From NCBI GenBank assembly GCA_026874595.1, contig CM049316.1, positions 14,513,839 to 14,577,838 of the forward strand: a stretch of 64,000 bases of DNA. The letters run 5' to 3'. Each line of letters starts with the position of its first letter. The stretch's first letter is position 1. Source of the DNA: Sipunculus nudus (Eukaryota > Annelida > Sipuncula > Golfingiida > Sipunculidae). Both the position numbers and the translations under genes were made by a program. A model generated the notes under the pieces. The model saw nothing but the letters and a program-made list of their open reading frames with translations, did no database searches and had not been told where the DNA came from. Below are positions 22,865 through 35,242 of this stretch, in pieces.

Positions 22865-23150
22865 TAAGCCGACGTCAGTGATAATATACTTACTTACATT
22901 GACATGTCACTTGACAATACACCGACGTCGGTGATAATATATTGACATCAGTTGACACCTTAGTTGACAGTACACCGATGTCAGGCGATAATATACTGAC
23001 ATCAGTTGACAGGTCGGTTGATAATATACCAACATCAGTGCTTATATACTGACATCAGTTGACACGTCAGTTGACAGTATACTGACTTCATGTGATAATA
23101 TACTGACATCGGTTGATAATATACTGACGTACTTGACGTCTCAATGACGA
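22865..23150. repeat. minisatellite, ~54-bp period, about five copies
   Basis: Units open with a GTGATAATATACTGACATCA-like word near 22878, 22931, 22985, 23039 and 23093 (spacings about 53-54). Each contains an inner half-repeat around GTTGACA and a second GATAATATACTGAC or AGTACACCGATG word. The copies are moderately diverged. Confidence 0.85.
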
Positions 23151-24487
23151 GCACAATGTTAGAAAAAAGGGACCAAACATCTTCGCTTAGTGTCTGTTAA
23201 TGTGCTCTGGAGGGGTATACATGTATCTGAATGGTGTCTCGTAAGGTACATTTGTTATAACTATATGATATATCAAGGGTGTCAGCTCCGAAAAAAATTG
23301 CCATATTTATAAATATTTGTTAAAATGACATTCTTACAAAGCATAGACAGGTTGAAAAGTTAAAAATTTAACCTTTCCTTTGAGTGAGGAATACAAATAT
23401 TATGGTATATTATGGTTGTAATTTTTTGCATTTTGAAATCAGTCACGTGGTCATTCTCCTGAGTTCGCCTCGTATCCTGAATCTTATATTTGTAGACTTG
23501 TGGTTTTCTGACTGTCACGTGGTCAGATGATATTTTTAAAGTTTTAATATACTTAATCAGACTGAGAGACTTGCATTTGTGGACAAATTTACCTGCGTGT
23601 ACTTATATACGTATTTATGCATAATTAATTGTCAGTACTGTATTCAAACTGTAGTTCACGCTTTTTGGACAACCATTATTCCGTCCTTCATGCAATAAAA
23701 CATTGTAATATTGATAAATGTATGTCTTTTTGGAAAAAGGCTAAATCACAGTTGTGGTAAGAGGTTCATGTCTTTGTATATGCAGACAAACATGTTGAAA
23801 ACAAAGGAATGCTTTGTTAAGATTTTGTATGGATGCTCAAGGGTTTGTTTGATGCTCAAGGTGGTGAGTATTTGAATGATTGTAGAATCACTAATGTACC
23901 GTTAGATATAGGTTTCTTTTCTGATTCTGACTAAGCGTGGATGAATGTATGTTAAGGTAACTGATGTAGAAAGCACGTAAATAAAACGTTTACACCCATG
24001 CGATTGTGTTGTGTTATTTGCAGCTGTCTGGAATATATGAAAATCTGTGCGTGTAATCCCGTGTGTGTGTGTCCATAACAGCTTTTATAAATGTTGAATG
24101 GAATTTGCTTATGGCAACGACACTCTGCGTATTACATGAATAAATCGTACTCAAAATAAATGTATTTAGATTCATATGACATACCGTTTAAACGTGTATC
24201 TAACTACTTTTATATTCTGTAGGTAAAGGGTTAGTTTATTGTTATGGTTCAAACCACAGCATGTATTTATTGGCCCATGAGACAATATGAGACATCTGCT
24301 TCATTACTAGGGAGTATAACAAACCTTCGGTCATGAGGACTGCAGCGCCAGTTTGTTACTGGTCCTTAGATCGGCCCGGTCTGTATGTCCGTTTTTAATG
24401 TTTTTCACATTGTATCTCAAAAACGTATTGATGGATGTGTTGTAAGATTGGTATTGCATAAAGACATACTTTATAGACTCTACACTA
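23151..24487. other. intergenic sequence, nothing recognised
   Basis: AT-rich. CACGTGGTCA words occur at about 23445 and 23517. No coding or transposon signature seen. Confidence 0.4.
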
Positions 24488-27155
24488 GAGTCTTGTGACA
24501 AGGAAGATAACGTGTTGGAGGTGAGGGTTTGATGAGTACGTGTCTTGTGACAGGGTGGATAACGTGTTGGAGGTTAGTGTTTGTGGAGGACGGGACTTGT
24601 GCCAGGGAAGATAACTGTTGGAGGTGTTTGTGGAGGACGGGTCTTATGACAGGGAAGATAACGTGATGGAGGTGAGTGCAAGTTGAGGACGTGTCTTGAA
24701 ACAGGAAAGATAACTGTTGGAAGTGAGTGTTTGTGGCGGACGGGTCATTCGACAGGGAAGATAACGTGTTGGAGGTGTTTGTGGAGGACGGGTCTTGTGA
24801 CAGGGAAGATAACGTGATGGAGGTGAGTGTAAGTTGAGGACGTGTCTTGAAACAGGAAAGATAACTGTTGGAAGTGAGTGTTTGTGGCGGACGGGTCTTT
24901 CGACAGGGAAGATAACGTGTTGGAGGTGTTTGTGGAGGACGGGTCTTGTGACAGGGAAGATAACGTGATGGAGGTGAGTGTAAGTTGAGGACATGTCTTG
25001 AAACAGGAAAGATAACTGTTGGAAGTGAGAGTTTGTGGAGGACGGGTCTTTCGACAGGGAAGATAACTTGTTGGAGTTGTTTGTGGAGGACGGGTCTTGT
25101 GACAGGGAAGATAACGTGATGGAGGTGAGTGTAAGTTGAGGACCTGTCTTGAAACAGGAAAGATAACTGTTGGAAGTGAGTGTTTGTTGCGGACGGATCT
25201 TTCGACAGGGAAGATAACGTGTTGGAGGTGTTTGTGGAGGACGGGTCTTGTGACAGGGAAGATAACGTGATGGAGGTGATGGTAAGTTGAGGACGTGCCT
25301 TGAAACAGGAAAGATGACTGTTGGAAGTGAGTGTTTGTGGCGGACGGATCTTTCGACAGGGAAGATAACGTGTTGGAGGTGTTTGTGGAGGACGGGTCTT
25401 GTGACAGGGAAGATAACGTGATGGAGGTGAGTGTAAGTTGAGGACGTGTCTTGAAACAGGAAAGATAACTGTTGGAAGTGAGTGTTTGTGGCGGACGGGT
25501 CTTTCGACAGGGAAGATAACGTGTTGGAGGTGTTTGTGGAGGACGGGTCTCGTGACAGAGAAGATAACGTGATGGAGGTGAGTGTAAGTTGAGGACGTGT
25601 CTTGTGACAGGAAAGATAACTGTTGGAGGTGAGTGTTTGTGGAGGACGGGTCTTGTGACAAGGAGGATAACGTGTTGGAGATGATTGTTTGTGAAGGACG
25701 TGTCTTGTGACAGGGAAGATAACGTGTTGGAGGTGAGTGTTTATGTAGGACGTGTCTTGTGACAGGAAAGATAACTGTTGGAGGTGAGTGTTTGTGGAGG
25801 ACGGGTCTTGTGACAAGGAGGATAACGTGTTGGAGATGATTGTTTGTGGAGGACGTGTCTTGTGACAGGGAAGATAACGTGTTGGAGGTGAGTGTTTATG
25901 GAGGATGTGTCTTGTGACAGGAAAGATAACTGTTAGAGGTGAGTGTTTGTGGAGGACGTGTCTTGTGACAAGGAGGATAACGTGTTTGAGATGATTGTTT
26001 GTGGAGGACGTGTCTTGTGACAGGGAAGATAACGTGTTGGAGGTGAGTGTTTGTGGAGGACGGGTCTTTCGACAGGGAAGAAATGTGTTGGAGATGATTG
26101 TTTGTGTAAGATGTGTCTTATGACAGGGAAGATAAAGTGTTGGAGGTGAGTGTTTATGAAGGACGTGTCTTGTGACAGGAAAGATAACGTGTTGGAGTTG
26201 AGTGTTTGAGGAGGACGTGTCTTGTAACAGGGAAGATAACGTGTTGGGGGCGAGTGTTTGTGGAGGATGGGTCTTGTGACAGGGAAGATAACTTGATGGA
26301 GGTGAGTGTTAGTTGAGGACGTGTCTTGTAACAGGAAAGATAACGTGTTGGAAGTGAGTGTTTGTGGTGGACGGGTCTTGTGACAGGGAAGAAACGTGTT
26401 GGAGATGATTATTTGTGGAGGACGTGTGTTGTGACAGGGAGTATAACGTGTTGGAGATGAGTGTTTATTGAGGACGTGTCTTGTGACAGGGAAGATAACG
26501 AGTTGGAGTTGAGTGTTTGAGAAGGATGTGTCTTGTAACAGGGAAGATAACTTGTTGGTGTTTGTGGAGGACGTGTCTTATGACAGGGAAGATAAAGTGT
26601 TGGAGGTGAGTGTTTGTGGAGGACGGGTCTTGTAAGAGGGAAGATAACGTGTTGGAAGTGAGTGTTTGAGGAGGACGGGTCTTGTAACATGGAAGAAAAC
26701 GTGTTGGAGCCGAGTGTTGGAAGAGGACGTGTCTTGTGACAGGGAAGATAACGTGTTGGAGTTGAGTTTTTAAGGAGGTTGTGTTTTGCAACAGGGAAGA
26801 TAACGTGTTCGAGGTGAGTATTCGTGGAGGACGGGTCTTTTGACAGGGAAGATAACGAGTTGAAAGTGAGTGTTGGTGGAGGACGTGTCTTGTGACAGGG
26901 AAGATAACGTGTTCAAGGTGAGTGTTTGTGGAGGACGGGTCATGTAACAGGATAGATAACGAGTTGGAGGTGAGTGTTTGTGGAGGACGTGTCTTGTGAC
27001 AAGGAGGATAACGTGTTGGAGATGAGTGTTTATGGAGGACGGGTCTTGTGACAGGGAAGATAACAAGTTGGAGATGAGTGTTTGTGGAGGACGGGTCATG
27101 TAACGGGAAGATCATGTTTTGAGGTGTATTTTGAGAATGTGTCCCGAGGCAGAAG
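24488..27155. repeat. 52-bp minisatellite array with a 151-bp higher-order region
   Basis: About 50 copies of a 52-bp unit whose core on the plus strand is GTCTTGTGACAGGGAAGATA, followed by ACGTGTTGGAGGTGAGTG and a TGTGGAGGACG end. From about 24.6 to 25.6 kb the units form a three-unit higher-order repeat of 52+51+48 = 151 bp: one unit has TAAGTTGAGGACG, one CTTGAAACAGGAAAG with a 1-base deletion, and one CTTTCGACAGGG with a 4-base deletion. From 25.6 to 27.1 kb the units are mostly simple 52-mers, decaying at both edges. The minus strand reads openly in all three frames over long stretches (for example 24480-25661 and 24644-25816) as Ser/Thr/Pro/His/Leu-rich repeats. I interpret this as a by-product of a unit lacking stop words, not as a gene. 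Confidence 0.95.
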
Positions 27156-27868
27156 AGGTAACGTTTTTCTTACATGTTTCCGAGACCATGATGGACATTA
27201 AGGTAAATACCCGTACATAAAATGGTGTTAATACCTGTAGCCAATAACTGGGAAATGCTATTTAGTGTGTCCGATTCGGAAATAAGCATCAAATATCGCA
27301 AATGTGTTTTGGACACTTCTGAAGTAATGCCCCTATTTATTTTCTACAGCTCTGCTCGGAAATTGAAGTAAATATATCGGCATGGCGCATATTAGTTTAA
27401 TTGTTTAATTAAACATATAAATGATGGTTTTGTAATGGATTTAGACATGTTTTTGACCATGAATTTCAAAATACTGAAAACGTACAAATCCTAATAAAAA
27501 GGGAAATATGTATGATACTTAAAAATGCATGCTTAAATTTTATGCGAATCCACCCTTTGCTGGGTAAATTTGCTGACTGAGAGATAATGGAGGGCAGCCG
27601 TACCATGGTGATCATTCACGTGATCTGAAAATGGCAACATAAACAAGATCTCTGTTGTCGGGTTTTTTTTAGTACAACTGTATGTAGTTCAGTGGCTTAA
27701 CTGGTGATTGATCGTTGTATATATTTAGATTCGTGGATATTTTAGAAGGAAAGCAAATTTTGCAGTGTAATCGAAATGTTGTCAATTTGCCACAAAGGGT
27801 TCTCGCGGAAAATCATTTAGTCATAAATTCCTTGCAAGCAACTACCTATCGAAAGAAAGTAAGCAAAT

Positions 27869-27921
<53 letters not shown>

Positions 27922-28990
27922 CAATGAAATAATCCATAAGGGGATGATAAATTGCACAGTACGTCATACTGTTCAGCTTAAAAATGAAGTTCTGCGTTTT
28001 CTATGAGTTCCGTGTTGGTGTAAACTAAACACAGATTGAGCTTGCTATTGATTACCGACATATATAGCCATCATTCTGCCGTAACTGAATATACAGGTAT
28101 GTAGCAGTCCGCTTCTATCGACTATGGACATGTTTACGAGAGGGGCTTGCCTGTTTAACAGCTGGCTGTACATATGTACATAATTTATAATGTACGGGCT
28201 GCACAAGGATCATACGTCACACTGTCCAGTAATCCTTCATATTTCTGTTTTCTCAATCCTATTCTCCTGGTTTTCTTTAAAAATACCTTTTTTTTTGCTT
28301 TTCCTACTTTAAATTGCAGCCTCCAAATCCCGTGAATTGCTGTGAAAATTGGCTTTTGTTATAATATTAAGTATAATTTTATGGACAGTTTTGAGCAGCT
28401 GCGACATCTCAAGACCATAAAATAAGAGCAAAAAAAAAAAAAAAAAAAAAAACAGGTGCTCTCTCAAGCTTCTCTTTGGTAAAGATTTGGATGGAGGTAG
28501 CCGCCTCCATATTTGAATGCTACCTTAACCTTAAGTAAGTACTACGTGCATATGCAGAATTACATTGTTTCGGACTACGTGACAAGGGTTTACAAGCGAT
28601 AATCCTGGCGTCAACCAAGCTCGATGTACCACTCTTGTGGGTTCTGGGCGAGTGTCATTCAGATGGTTCATAACACCGAGGAACCCCCGAAAATTGTACT
28701 CGTTTTGTTGGTGTGTCACATCCCCAAAAGCATGTACACTCCAGGTTCTTTTAAACGGCAAACCAAGTCGGATGAAACCCATACATACATTTCAAAAGAT
28801 GAAAAAGACGAGTAAACAAAACAAAATATTTTCAACAATCACTAAAGTCTGTATAATCACATGAAAGCACAGAGTCCTGTTTACTCCATGATGTTCATTA
28901 CACAAGAGGTTTTCACTGGTTTACACGGTTCCCGATCACATGACCGACGCACGTGATATTGGAATGTCAGCAACCAGTTCAGTCCGTACA
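27156..28990. other. intergenic sequence with (TA)n and poly-A tracts
   Basis: Contains (TA)n at 27872-27918 and an A19-20 run at about 28433-28452. An 83-codon minus-strand frame (28531-28782, ATG at 28782) is not recognised. Confidence 0.4.
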
Positions 28991-29470
28991 CACTGTCTAT
29001 ATATATACATGAACTTGCCAGCGCTTCACGGCACTAAACAACATAGTTCTCCACTGAAGTCCTGAAAGCACTGACAGAAAAGCTCACAGCCTTCTCTGTA
29101 GAACACGTAAAAAACGTCTTTCACAGCAGATGACTCCTGGATTCCTCCAGCACTATGTACCTGCATATGCCACAATATTCAGTACCACTCAGGATTCGCG
29201 TATATATTGTCCTGGCCTGTTACTGGACCCATCCACGGTAGAAACACATCGTGAGTATACGATAGCCACTCTCAAGTCCGTTGGAGAGGATCTACGTGGC
29301 CGTCCTCAGACACTGACGCTCTACGCCCAGGAACATCGTCTCCCAGCTGATCAGACAATACCGGACCCTTCTCTAGACAGGTGACAAAAGGTCAAGACTA
29401 CACTCTCTTCTGCGCTGCTCTAGGAGTTAGTGAAGATTTTTCAGCAACCACCGCTTATATACGCCTGCTG
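28991..29470. promoter_or_regulatory. GC-richer patch with opposed TATA-box-like signals
   Basis: On the plus strand CTATATATATACATG lies near 28996-29010, upstream of an ATG-started 84-codon frame (29130-29384). On the minus strand GGCGTATATAAGCGG (about 29451-29465) is a canonical TATAAG context, preceded by TGACATCA, and faces leftward. A strong donor-like ATCGTGAGTAT lies at about 29248-29258 (+). This may be a promoter and first exon of an unrecognised transcript on either strand. No protein family is visible and there is no transcript evidence. Confidence 0.2.
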
Positions 29471-31599
29471 ATGTCACACATCCTGACGGCGGTTTGGCCA
29501 ATCGTCTAACACTATTATGTGACTTGTCATTAATTGCATGTAAACTAAAATGGACACACCTCCAGAGCAAATCATTTGTAAAAATCGCGTTTGCAGGTGC
29601 GTTGCCTTTAAAGTCTACAATAAACAATGGTACTCTATAGGAACCGTCTAGACATAACCGATTCCCATGGAATTAAAACTATACTGAAACTAACATCAAA
29701 TATGACACCCGGGTTCTCTAAACTGAGTTCTCACGCTAACATCTATACATGATAATCCATATTATTGTACAACCCATTACAAAACAATCATTTTGTTTTA
29801 CCCCTCAGGGCCAACTTGAATAGGCATTAAAATAACCAAGTCAAAGTTCTCTGATGACATAGTGAAACACGACTTTTCGGCACAGTCTTCCAATTTATTA
29901 GACAGAACGCTCACCCTGAATAGGGGCCGACCGTAAAATATCTTCCCGCTCTTCGGCTGTGATTCGAACTCTCGATCATCCCGGCCTTGAACCCTTTGCT
30001 TTTCTCTCCTATAATGGGTCAACGCATTGTATCTTTACATGCACTTTCGGCAGGAATTTCATTCTTTAGGAATGAGCATAAATAATGTGGTTTCCATCCT
30101 ATTTGCGTCGCACTATAAATTTCTGTATTCCTGTACATTCCTTCATTTTCATACTTATATGCTTGACAGCTTACATGTTCCTTCACAGTATCGCTACGGC
30201 TTGCAGGAAGTGTCACTCGGAGAATCTGAAAATACTTAAGATTAAGCAAGAACAAATTGGTCTGACAAGTACGGCTTCAAACACAGGGTCAATAATATTG
30301 TTCATATTCCCCATAAACCCAAGTCCGTCATGCAGTGTTAAAACTCAGTGGAACCATGGCGATATCCTATACCTCCTGCATGCATATTAGAAGCTTTATA
30401 TTTAGTAACAAATGTGTAAACATATAGGCCTATATCATGCAATATTTCTAACAATTATCTGTTGTTTGTTATGAAATGAATTCTGAAAATGTCGTGAACG
30501 ATATGGGAATGATTTCCATGGATACACAATTGTCGTGGGTGTAAGTAAACGACCCAATCTCTTGGCACCTGCAGCGTGCGGGTTAATTTACAATTCTACA
30601 TCATGTAATTGAGCGACAGAATGTGACTTTTATTACGCCTTGTTCAAACTCCCCGCCTTAACATTTCGTGATTATTATATTTTTTCCGTCCAAGCCGGAT
30701 CTTAAGTAAAATGTGACACAAATAGCACCGTTTGAATCGTCGCGTGTTTAAATTCAGATTGAAATTAAGCAATTATATCTGGTATTATATACTTTGATAA
30801 CTGGCTCAGTTGAAAATTTAAATAATTAGAAAGCACCCAAAGAGCACATGGCTCCTCCACAGACTGAAATTGAGGAATGCTACTTGTTATTAAAAATTTG
30901 CCAATTGACTCCGTTACAATCTAGAAAGCACCCAAAGAGCACATACCACCGCCAACCCCTTTATCCACAGACAGGACTGCCTTTAAACTTAAAACAACAC
31001 ATGGCCCATCCCTCCACATTAAATAGTCGAAATTTATAACCAAAAAAAATTATTTTAAACAAATTTATTAAAGATATTCAGTCCGTATAAATTTGCATGT
31101 AATTGTGCAGTTGTGCACCCTGTCAATAAACATAATTTGCAACAATGAAATAGGCATATCCGGCTAGAAAACTCGGTCGATGTGATGACAGAATCGAATA
31201 AAAACTCGTCTGATTTGTTTCCAGTCTTTGCTTCTTTTATTATACGTGACGAAAATAGTACCCTTGAGACGAAACCAGCTGAACTGACAAAAATGACCGG
31301 AAACAAATTGCTGAACGCAACACCGGTATACCTGAGGGGATGCACCGGTCCGCGAGACTTCAATGTGACTAGCAGATGTTTCCGGTTGTTAAAATAAAAT
31401 TTGCCGCCAAATAATCTGCATGGTAGGCCGACTAAAGATGCATAATAATTGGATCCGCATCCGTATTAATGCGTATCCTAGTCTGGCCACATAAGTGGAA
31501 ACGCAGAACCTGCAGTGTCCTTATCATATGATAGAGACCTTACAGGATCTAGTGGAAACGCAGTACGTGCGGTATTTCGTCCGACACGAACAAATTATA
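29471..31599. other. intergenic sequence
   Basis: No gene recognised. A 20-base direct repeat GAAAGCACCCAAAGAGCACA occurs at about 30830 and 30924. Confidence 0.4.
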
Positions 31600-32075
31600 T
31601 TAAAGGTGCCCATTCACCTATTTTTAAAAAGAATTTATGTGATATCTGCTTCTTCTGTGTATAAATTAATGATCTAAGGGTAATTCGATTATGGTTGTGA
31701 AAAGTTCTAATAACGTCTCTGTGAAGGATGTGTGAACTTGTTTATCAACAACATGTTTGTAAACACAGCAATGTTGACAAATGGGAAAAACATGTAATCT
31801 TAGGCGGTATGTTGCATATATATGCGGAGGTAAGAAGGTCACTTGTTGCAAAATGTCATTGGCAAAGCTCTTGCTTTTCTGACTTGCTGCAAGATGCCCT
31901 TGTTGAATTTGTTTTGATTATTTTGGCGGGCCCACACATAACATAAACATGTTGATATAAACAAAACAAGCAGCCTGTGTGAGGTGATATCCACGTTTTC
32001 TGGCCTATTTTTATGAAAGCTCCAAGGGATTACCTATAGTTTATAAAGGTCATATAGGTGATCGGGCCCCTTTAA
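31600..32075. mobile_element. 476-bp MITE flanked by TTAA, copy 2
   Basis: Starts TTAAAGGTGCCCATTCACCT and ends TAGGTGATCGGGCCCCTTTAA (final TTAA at 32072-32075). It has the same orientation and length as copy 1 at 20340-20815, differing by scattered substitutions and small compensating indels. No coding capacity. Confidence 0.82.
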
Positions 32076-33878
32076 ATTATCATGACAAAGACGATAAGTC
32101 CGCGGTGTAAGGCAAGCATGTGTACACTATTAAAATAACTGTGGATGGATATTTAATACTTAGACTTGATAGAAGCTTACGGCTATTTCGTCAGCAGGAG
32201 TCGTCTTACAAAGACAATAAAACACGACAAGAACGCTCGGTACTTGCTTGCAAGACCTGCTTTATATCATCTGTACACAGCTTAGATCTGTTTCCTCAGA
32301 CAGAGTGGGGGACGGCAGTACAAATTCCACTTACAGGCTCACCACTCAACACATCGGTTTGTCTATCACTGCACCAAGAGTTTTTTGTCAGTTAGAAAGG
32401 GCGAGAGGGTAAACCATACTTTGTGCACTAAACGACCTGTTAACCACACGGCTGTGTGATATATGGTTTACCCACGTGATGTAATAGCGATTCCAGGGGC
32501 GTTGAGTTTTGGTGTGTTGATCGAGCTTGAGCACTTCCCTCCCAACAATAAAGAAGATAACTAGCGTAAATCTGAGAGATGCCTGTGAACCCATCAACTC
32601 GATCATACGTCACTTTCGCTGAAGCGGGTCTCACGTATTTGTGCCATCTCTTCCATAATTTAAAAGGTTATCGTTCAGAAAAACATGTCTAAAAGAGCTC
32701 AAACCAGTCTCACTGAATATTTTGATTCAGTCAGTCGTGACGCTTGACCGATAATCCAGCCTTGTTTCACTGACGTGAGCATGATTTTCTAAGATGGCTT
32801 CTTCTCGGCCCATACGAGTCCAGTCGTCACCAAACTGTCACCGCTGACAGATTCCCGTCTGAAGACTGTCTTCGGGGTACGTGTCACTTTTATGTTCGTA
32901 TCCTCATAAATCCTGGAGTAATCAATAGTAATCATTGCAAAAATTTCACAAACGGTAATGTGCCGCCATTTTCCGTGCAGACTTACCCAAACATGTCGAA
33001 TGTCGTAATTAAGGCTATACCGCTTGAAGCAGGACAATAATAGTTCTCTCTCTCTCCCTCTCTCTCCTTCTCCCTCTCTCTCTCAAACGCCATTTTTAAA
33101 GAAGCGCCTAAAGAAAACTTATATGTATACGTATGCATGATCAATCTTTAATGCTAAATATACAAGTTTCCCAACCAGACTTCCAGTCCATTAATTATAT
33201 AAAGTACAGCGAGAGTTCTTCTCCTGCATCAGGGAAATCACGTGATAAAGACATCCCTGTGACATGTCACATTTTATATACTTATATGATGGCCCTATTC
33301 GTGCAACATCCACTTCGTAACGACCGACAGTCGCATGCCAGCCAGCAACAGACATGTACTTGTGGTTTCCCCAGAAACATATGTGTTTTCGTCATTGTGT
33401 TGATATCAACAGCGTCAGGTACTAATTCAAACGCTCGACAGTCCTCACATGCAAAAGACTGGTTATGTTGAGATAAAAGAACAAAGTTAATATATCGCAG
33501 TAATACTAGTCAAACACCCCTCCCTTTCACACACACACACACATGCACACATGGGATAGACAGCGCGCGAGTTGTCCGGTGAGTTTCAATATACTTGTGC
33601 CTCCCTTTGGTTTGGATACCAAGCAGGGGCGTCAATATTCGGGGAAAGGGGGTATACATCTCCCCCACTGTTTGGCATGGGGGAGTGGTCAATGTAATCA
33701 TCCCCCTTTTATTCAGAGAATAATATTTATAAATTGCAAATGAAAAATAATTAAACAAATAAAGACTTCGGTTCCATTTAGTAGTTTACAATGAAATATT
33801 GTAAAAAATCTAAACCAGGTTTAGAATCAACTTATACCTGAAACTTAATACTTTATTTTCCAAACCTTATATTTTTGT

Positions 33879-33924
<46 letters not shown>

Positions 33925-34001
33925 ACAAGTGCCATACATGCAGAGGCTAATATATTTGAAATGTGTCATTTTAAACGCTGAGGTGTATATATATATACAT
34001 T

Positions 34002-34033
<32 letters not shown>

Positions 34034-35240
34034 TGTGCGTGTGTTTGTTTGTGTGTCTGCGAGTCATCCTTTTCCACCCTGAAAGATAAATATTACTGAC
34101 GCCACTGATACCAAAGATCTTCAATAGATCAGAATCAAACGGCTAAAACAATTAATCCATCGCTCGACAGCTTTTACCCGATTTTAATTGTTTTATTGTC
34201 ATCATTAACATGAAAGTACAGCGGCTTAGCTACGATATTTATAAAATATGTACACTAAGTGATAAAGCATGAATTTTCACGAATAAGAGGTTATATTGTT
34301 AGCGTCATTTTAAGGCCGGGGAGCATGTTAGAAATAACCTTGAAAGTTCCCTCGCATATTGATTCCTGGGAACCCTCGGTGGTAGACTAAATGTTGAAAA
34401 ACACGCTTTAATCACAAAACGCATAACTGGTTATGCCCCAGTATGGAGGTCAAAGGTAAAATAGGTCATATTAAAATATGCTTGTTTAGGGTATGATCAT
34501 CTTGTCTAAAATGCCTTGTTTTTTTTCAATTTTGGTAAAATCTTTGCAGTATTTTAAATAGTGTACAGCCTTTTAAGTGATCGATAAAAAAGACAAATTT
34601 TTACTCTTAGACAAAAAACCATAAATTTTTGTACTGCACTAATAAAAAATTGAAGCTGCACATTTTCATTTATAACGCGCAAATAGGGGTCAACTGCAGT
34701 GTAAAATAGACTGGAGTTACGGGTAAAATTTCGATTTTATTTTCTACCCTTCGTTTTCAGAAAACTGAAAATATAACCTTAAATTCAGAAGGCAATTATT
34801 TTTCAAGTTTAACTTTTTAAAGTTTATTTTTCAAAACAAGTTTTAAGTATCCTCATTTAATGCTGGAGTTTCATATTTGATAATTTTATTTAGAGGATAA
34901 GGTTAAACATGTCTCCATGCCTAATGTTGGTCACGGCGCCATATTTGAAATTCTTTAGTTATGCAGTGGGTCCTGAGCGTTTTTTCATAAAATGTCAATG
35001 TTACGATTTTTACGATAATTAAACCCTAACTGGATACGTATAGGGGTCCAACATAACAACAATAACTCGTGCTGAAACGAAACAAATTAAATATACACCA
35101 TACAGGTATGCTCCTCAGTAAACCCGAATTTTCACGAATGGTCCGGACAGGGATATGGGTACGCGCTTCGTTCAATGTTTCCACTTTTACGTTTATCGTA
35201 CGACCGCAAGGCTGAAGTCGTAGTTCCCAAGCGTGATTCA
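32076..35240. other. intergenic sequence with microsatellites
   Basis: Contains a CT-rich patch (about 33044-33083), (CA)n at 33529-33544, (TA)n at 33879-33921 and a compound TA/TG tract at 33986-34050. No coding region supported. Confidence 0.45.
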
Positions 35241-35242
35241 GT

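Noticed and set aside
24480-25816. Two overlapping ~390-codon minus-strand frames taken as genes
   Set aside because: They are the same 52-bp units read in different registers, with no start context, signal peptide, splice model or family match. Kept only as a property of the array.
29798-30022. tRNA-like or SINE head: GAGAGTTCGAATCACAGC on the minus strand near 29960
   Set aside because: A T-arm-like word is present, but I could not find a matching A box and acceptor stem at the right spacing.
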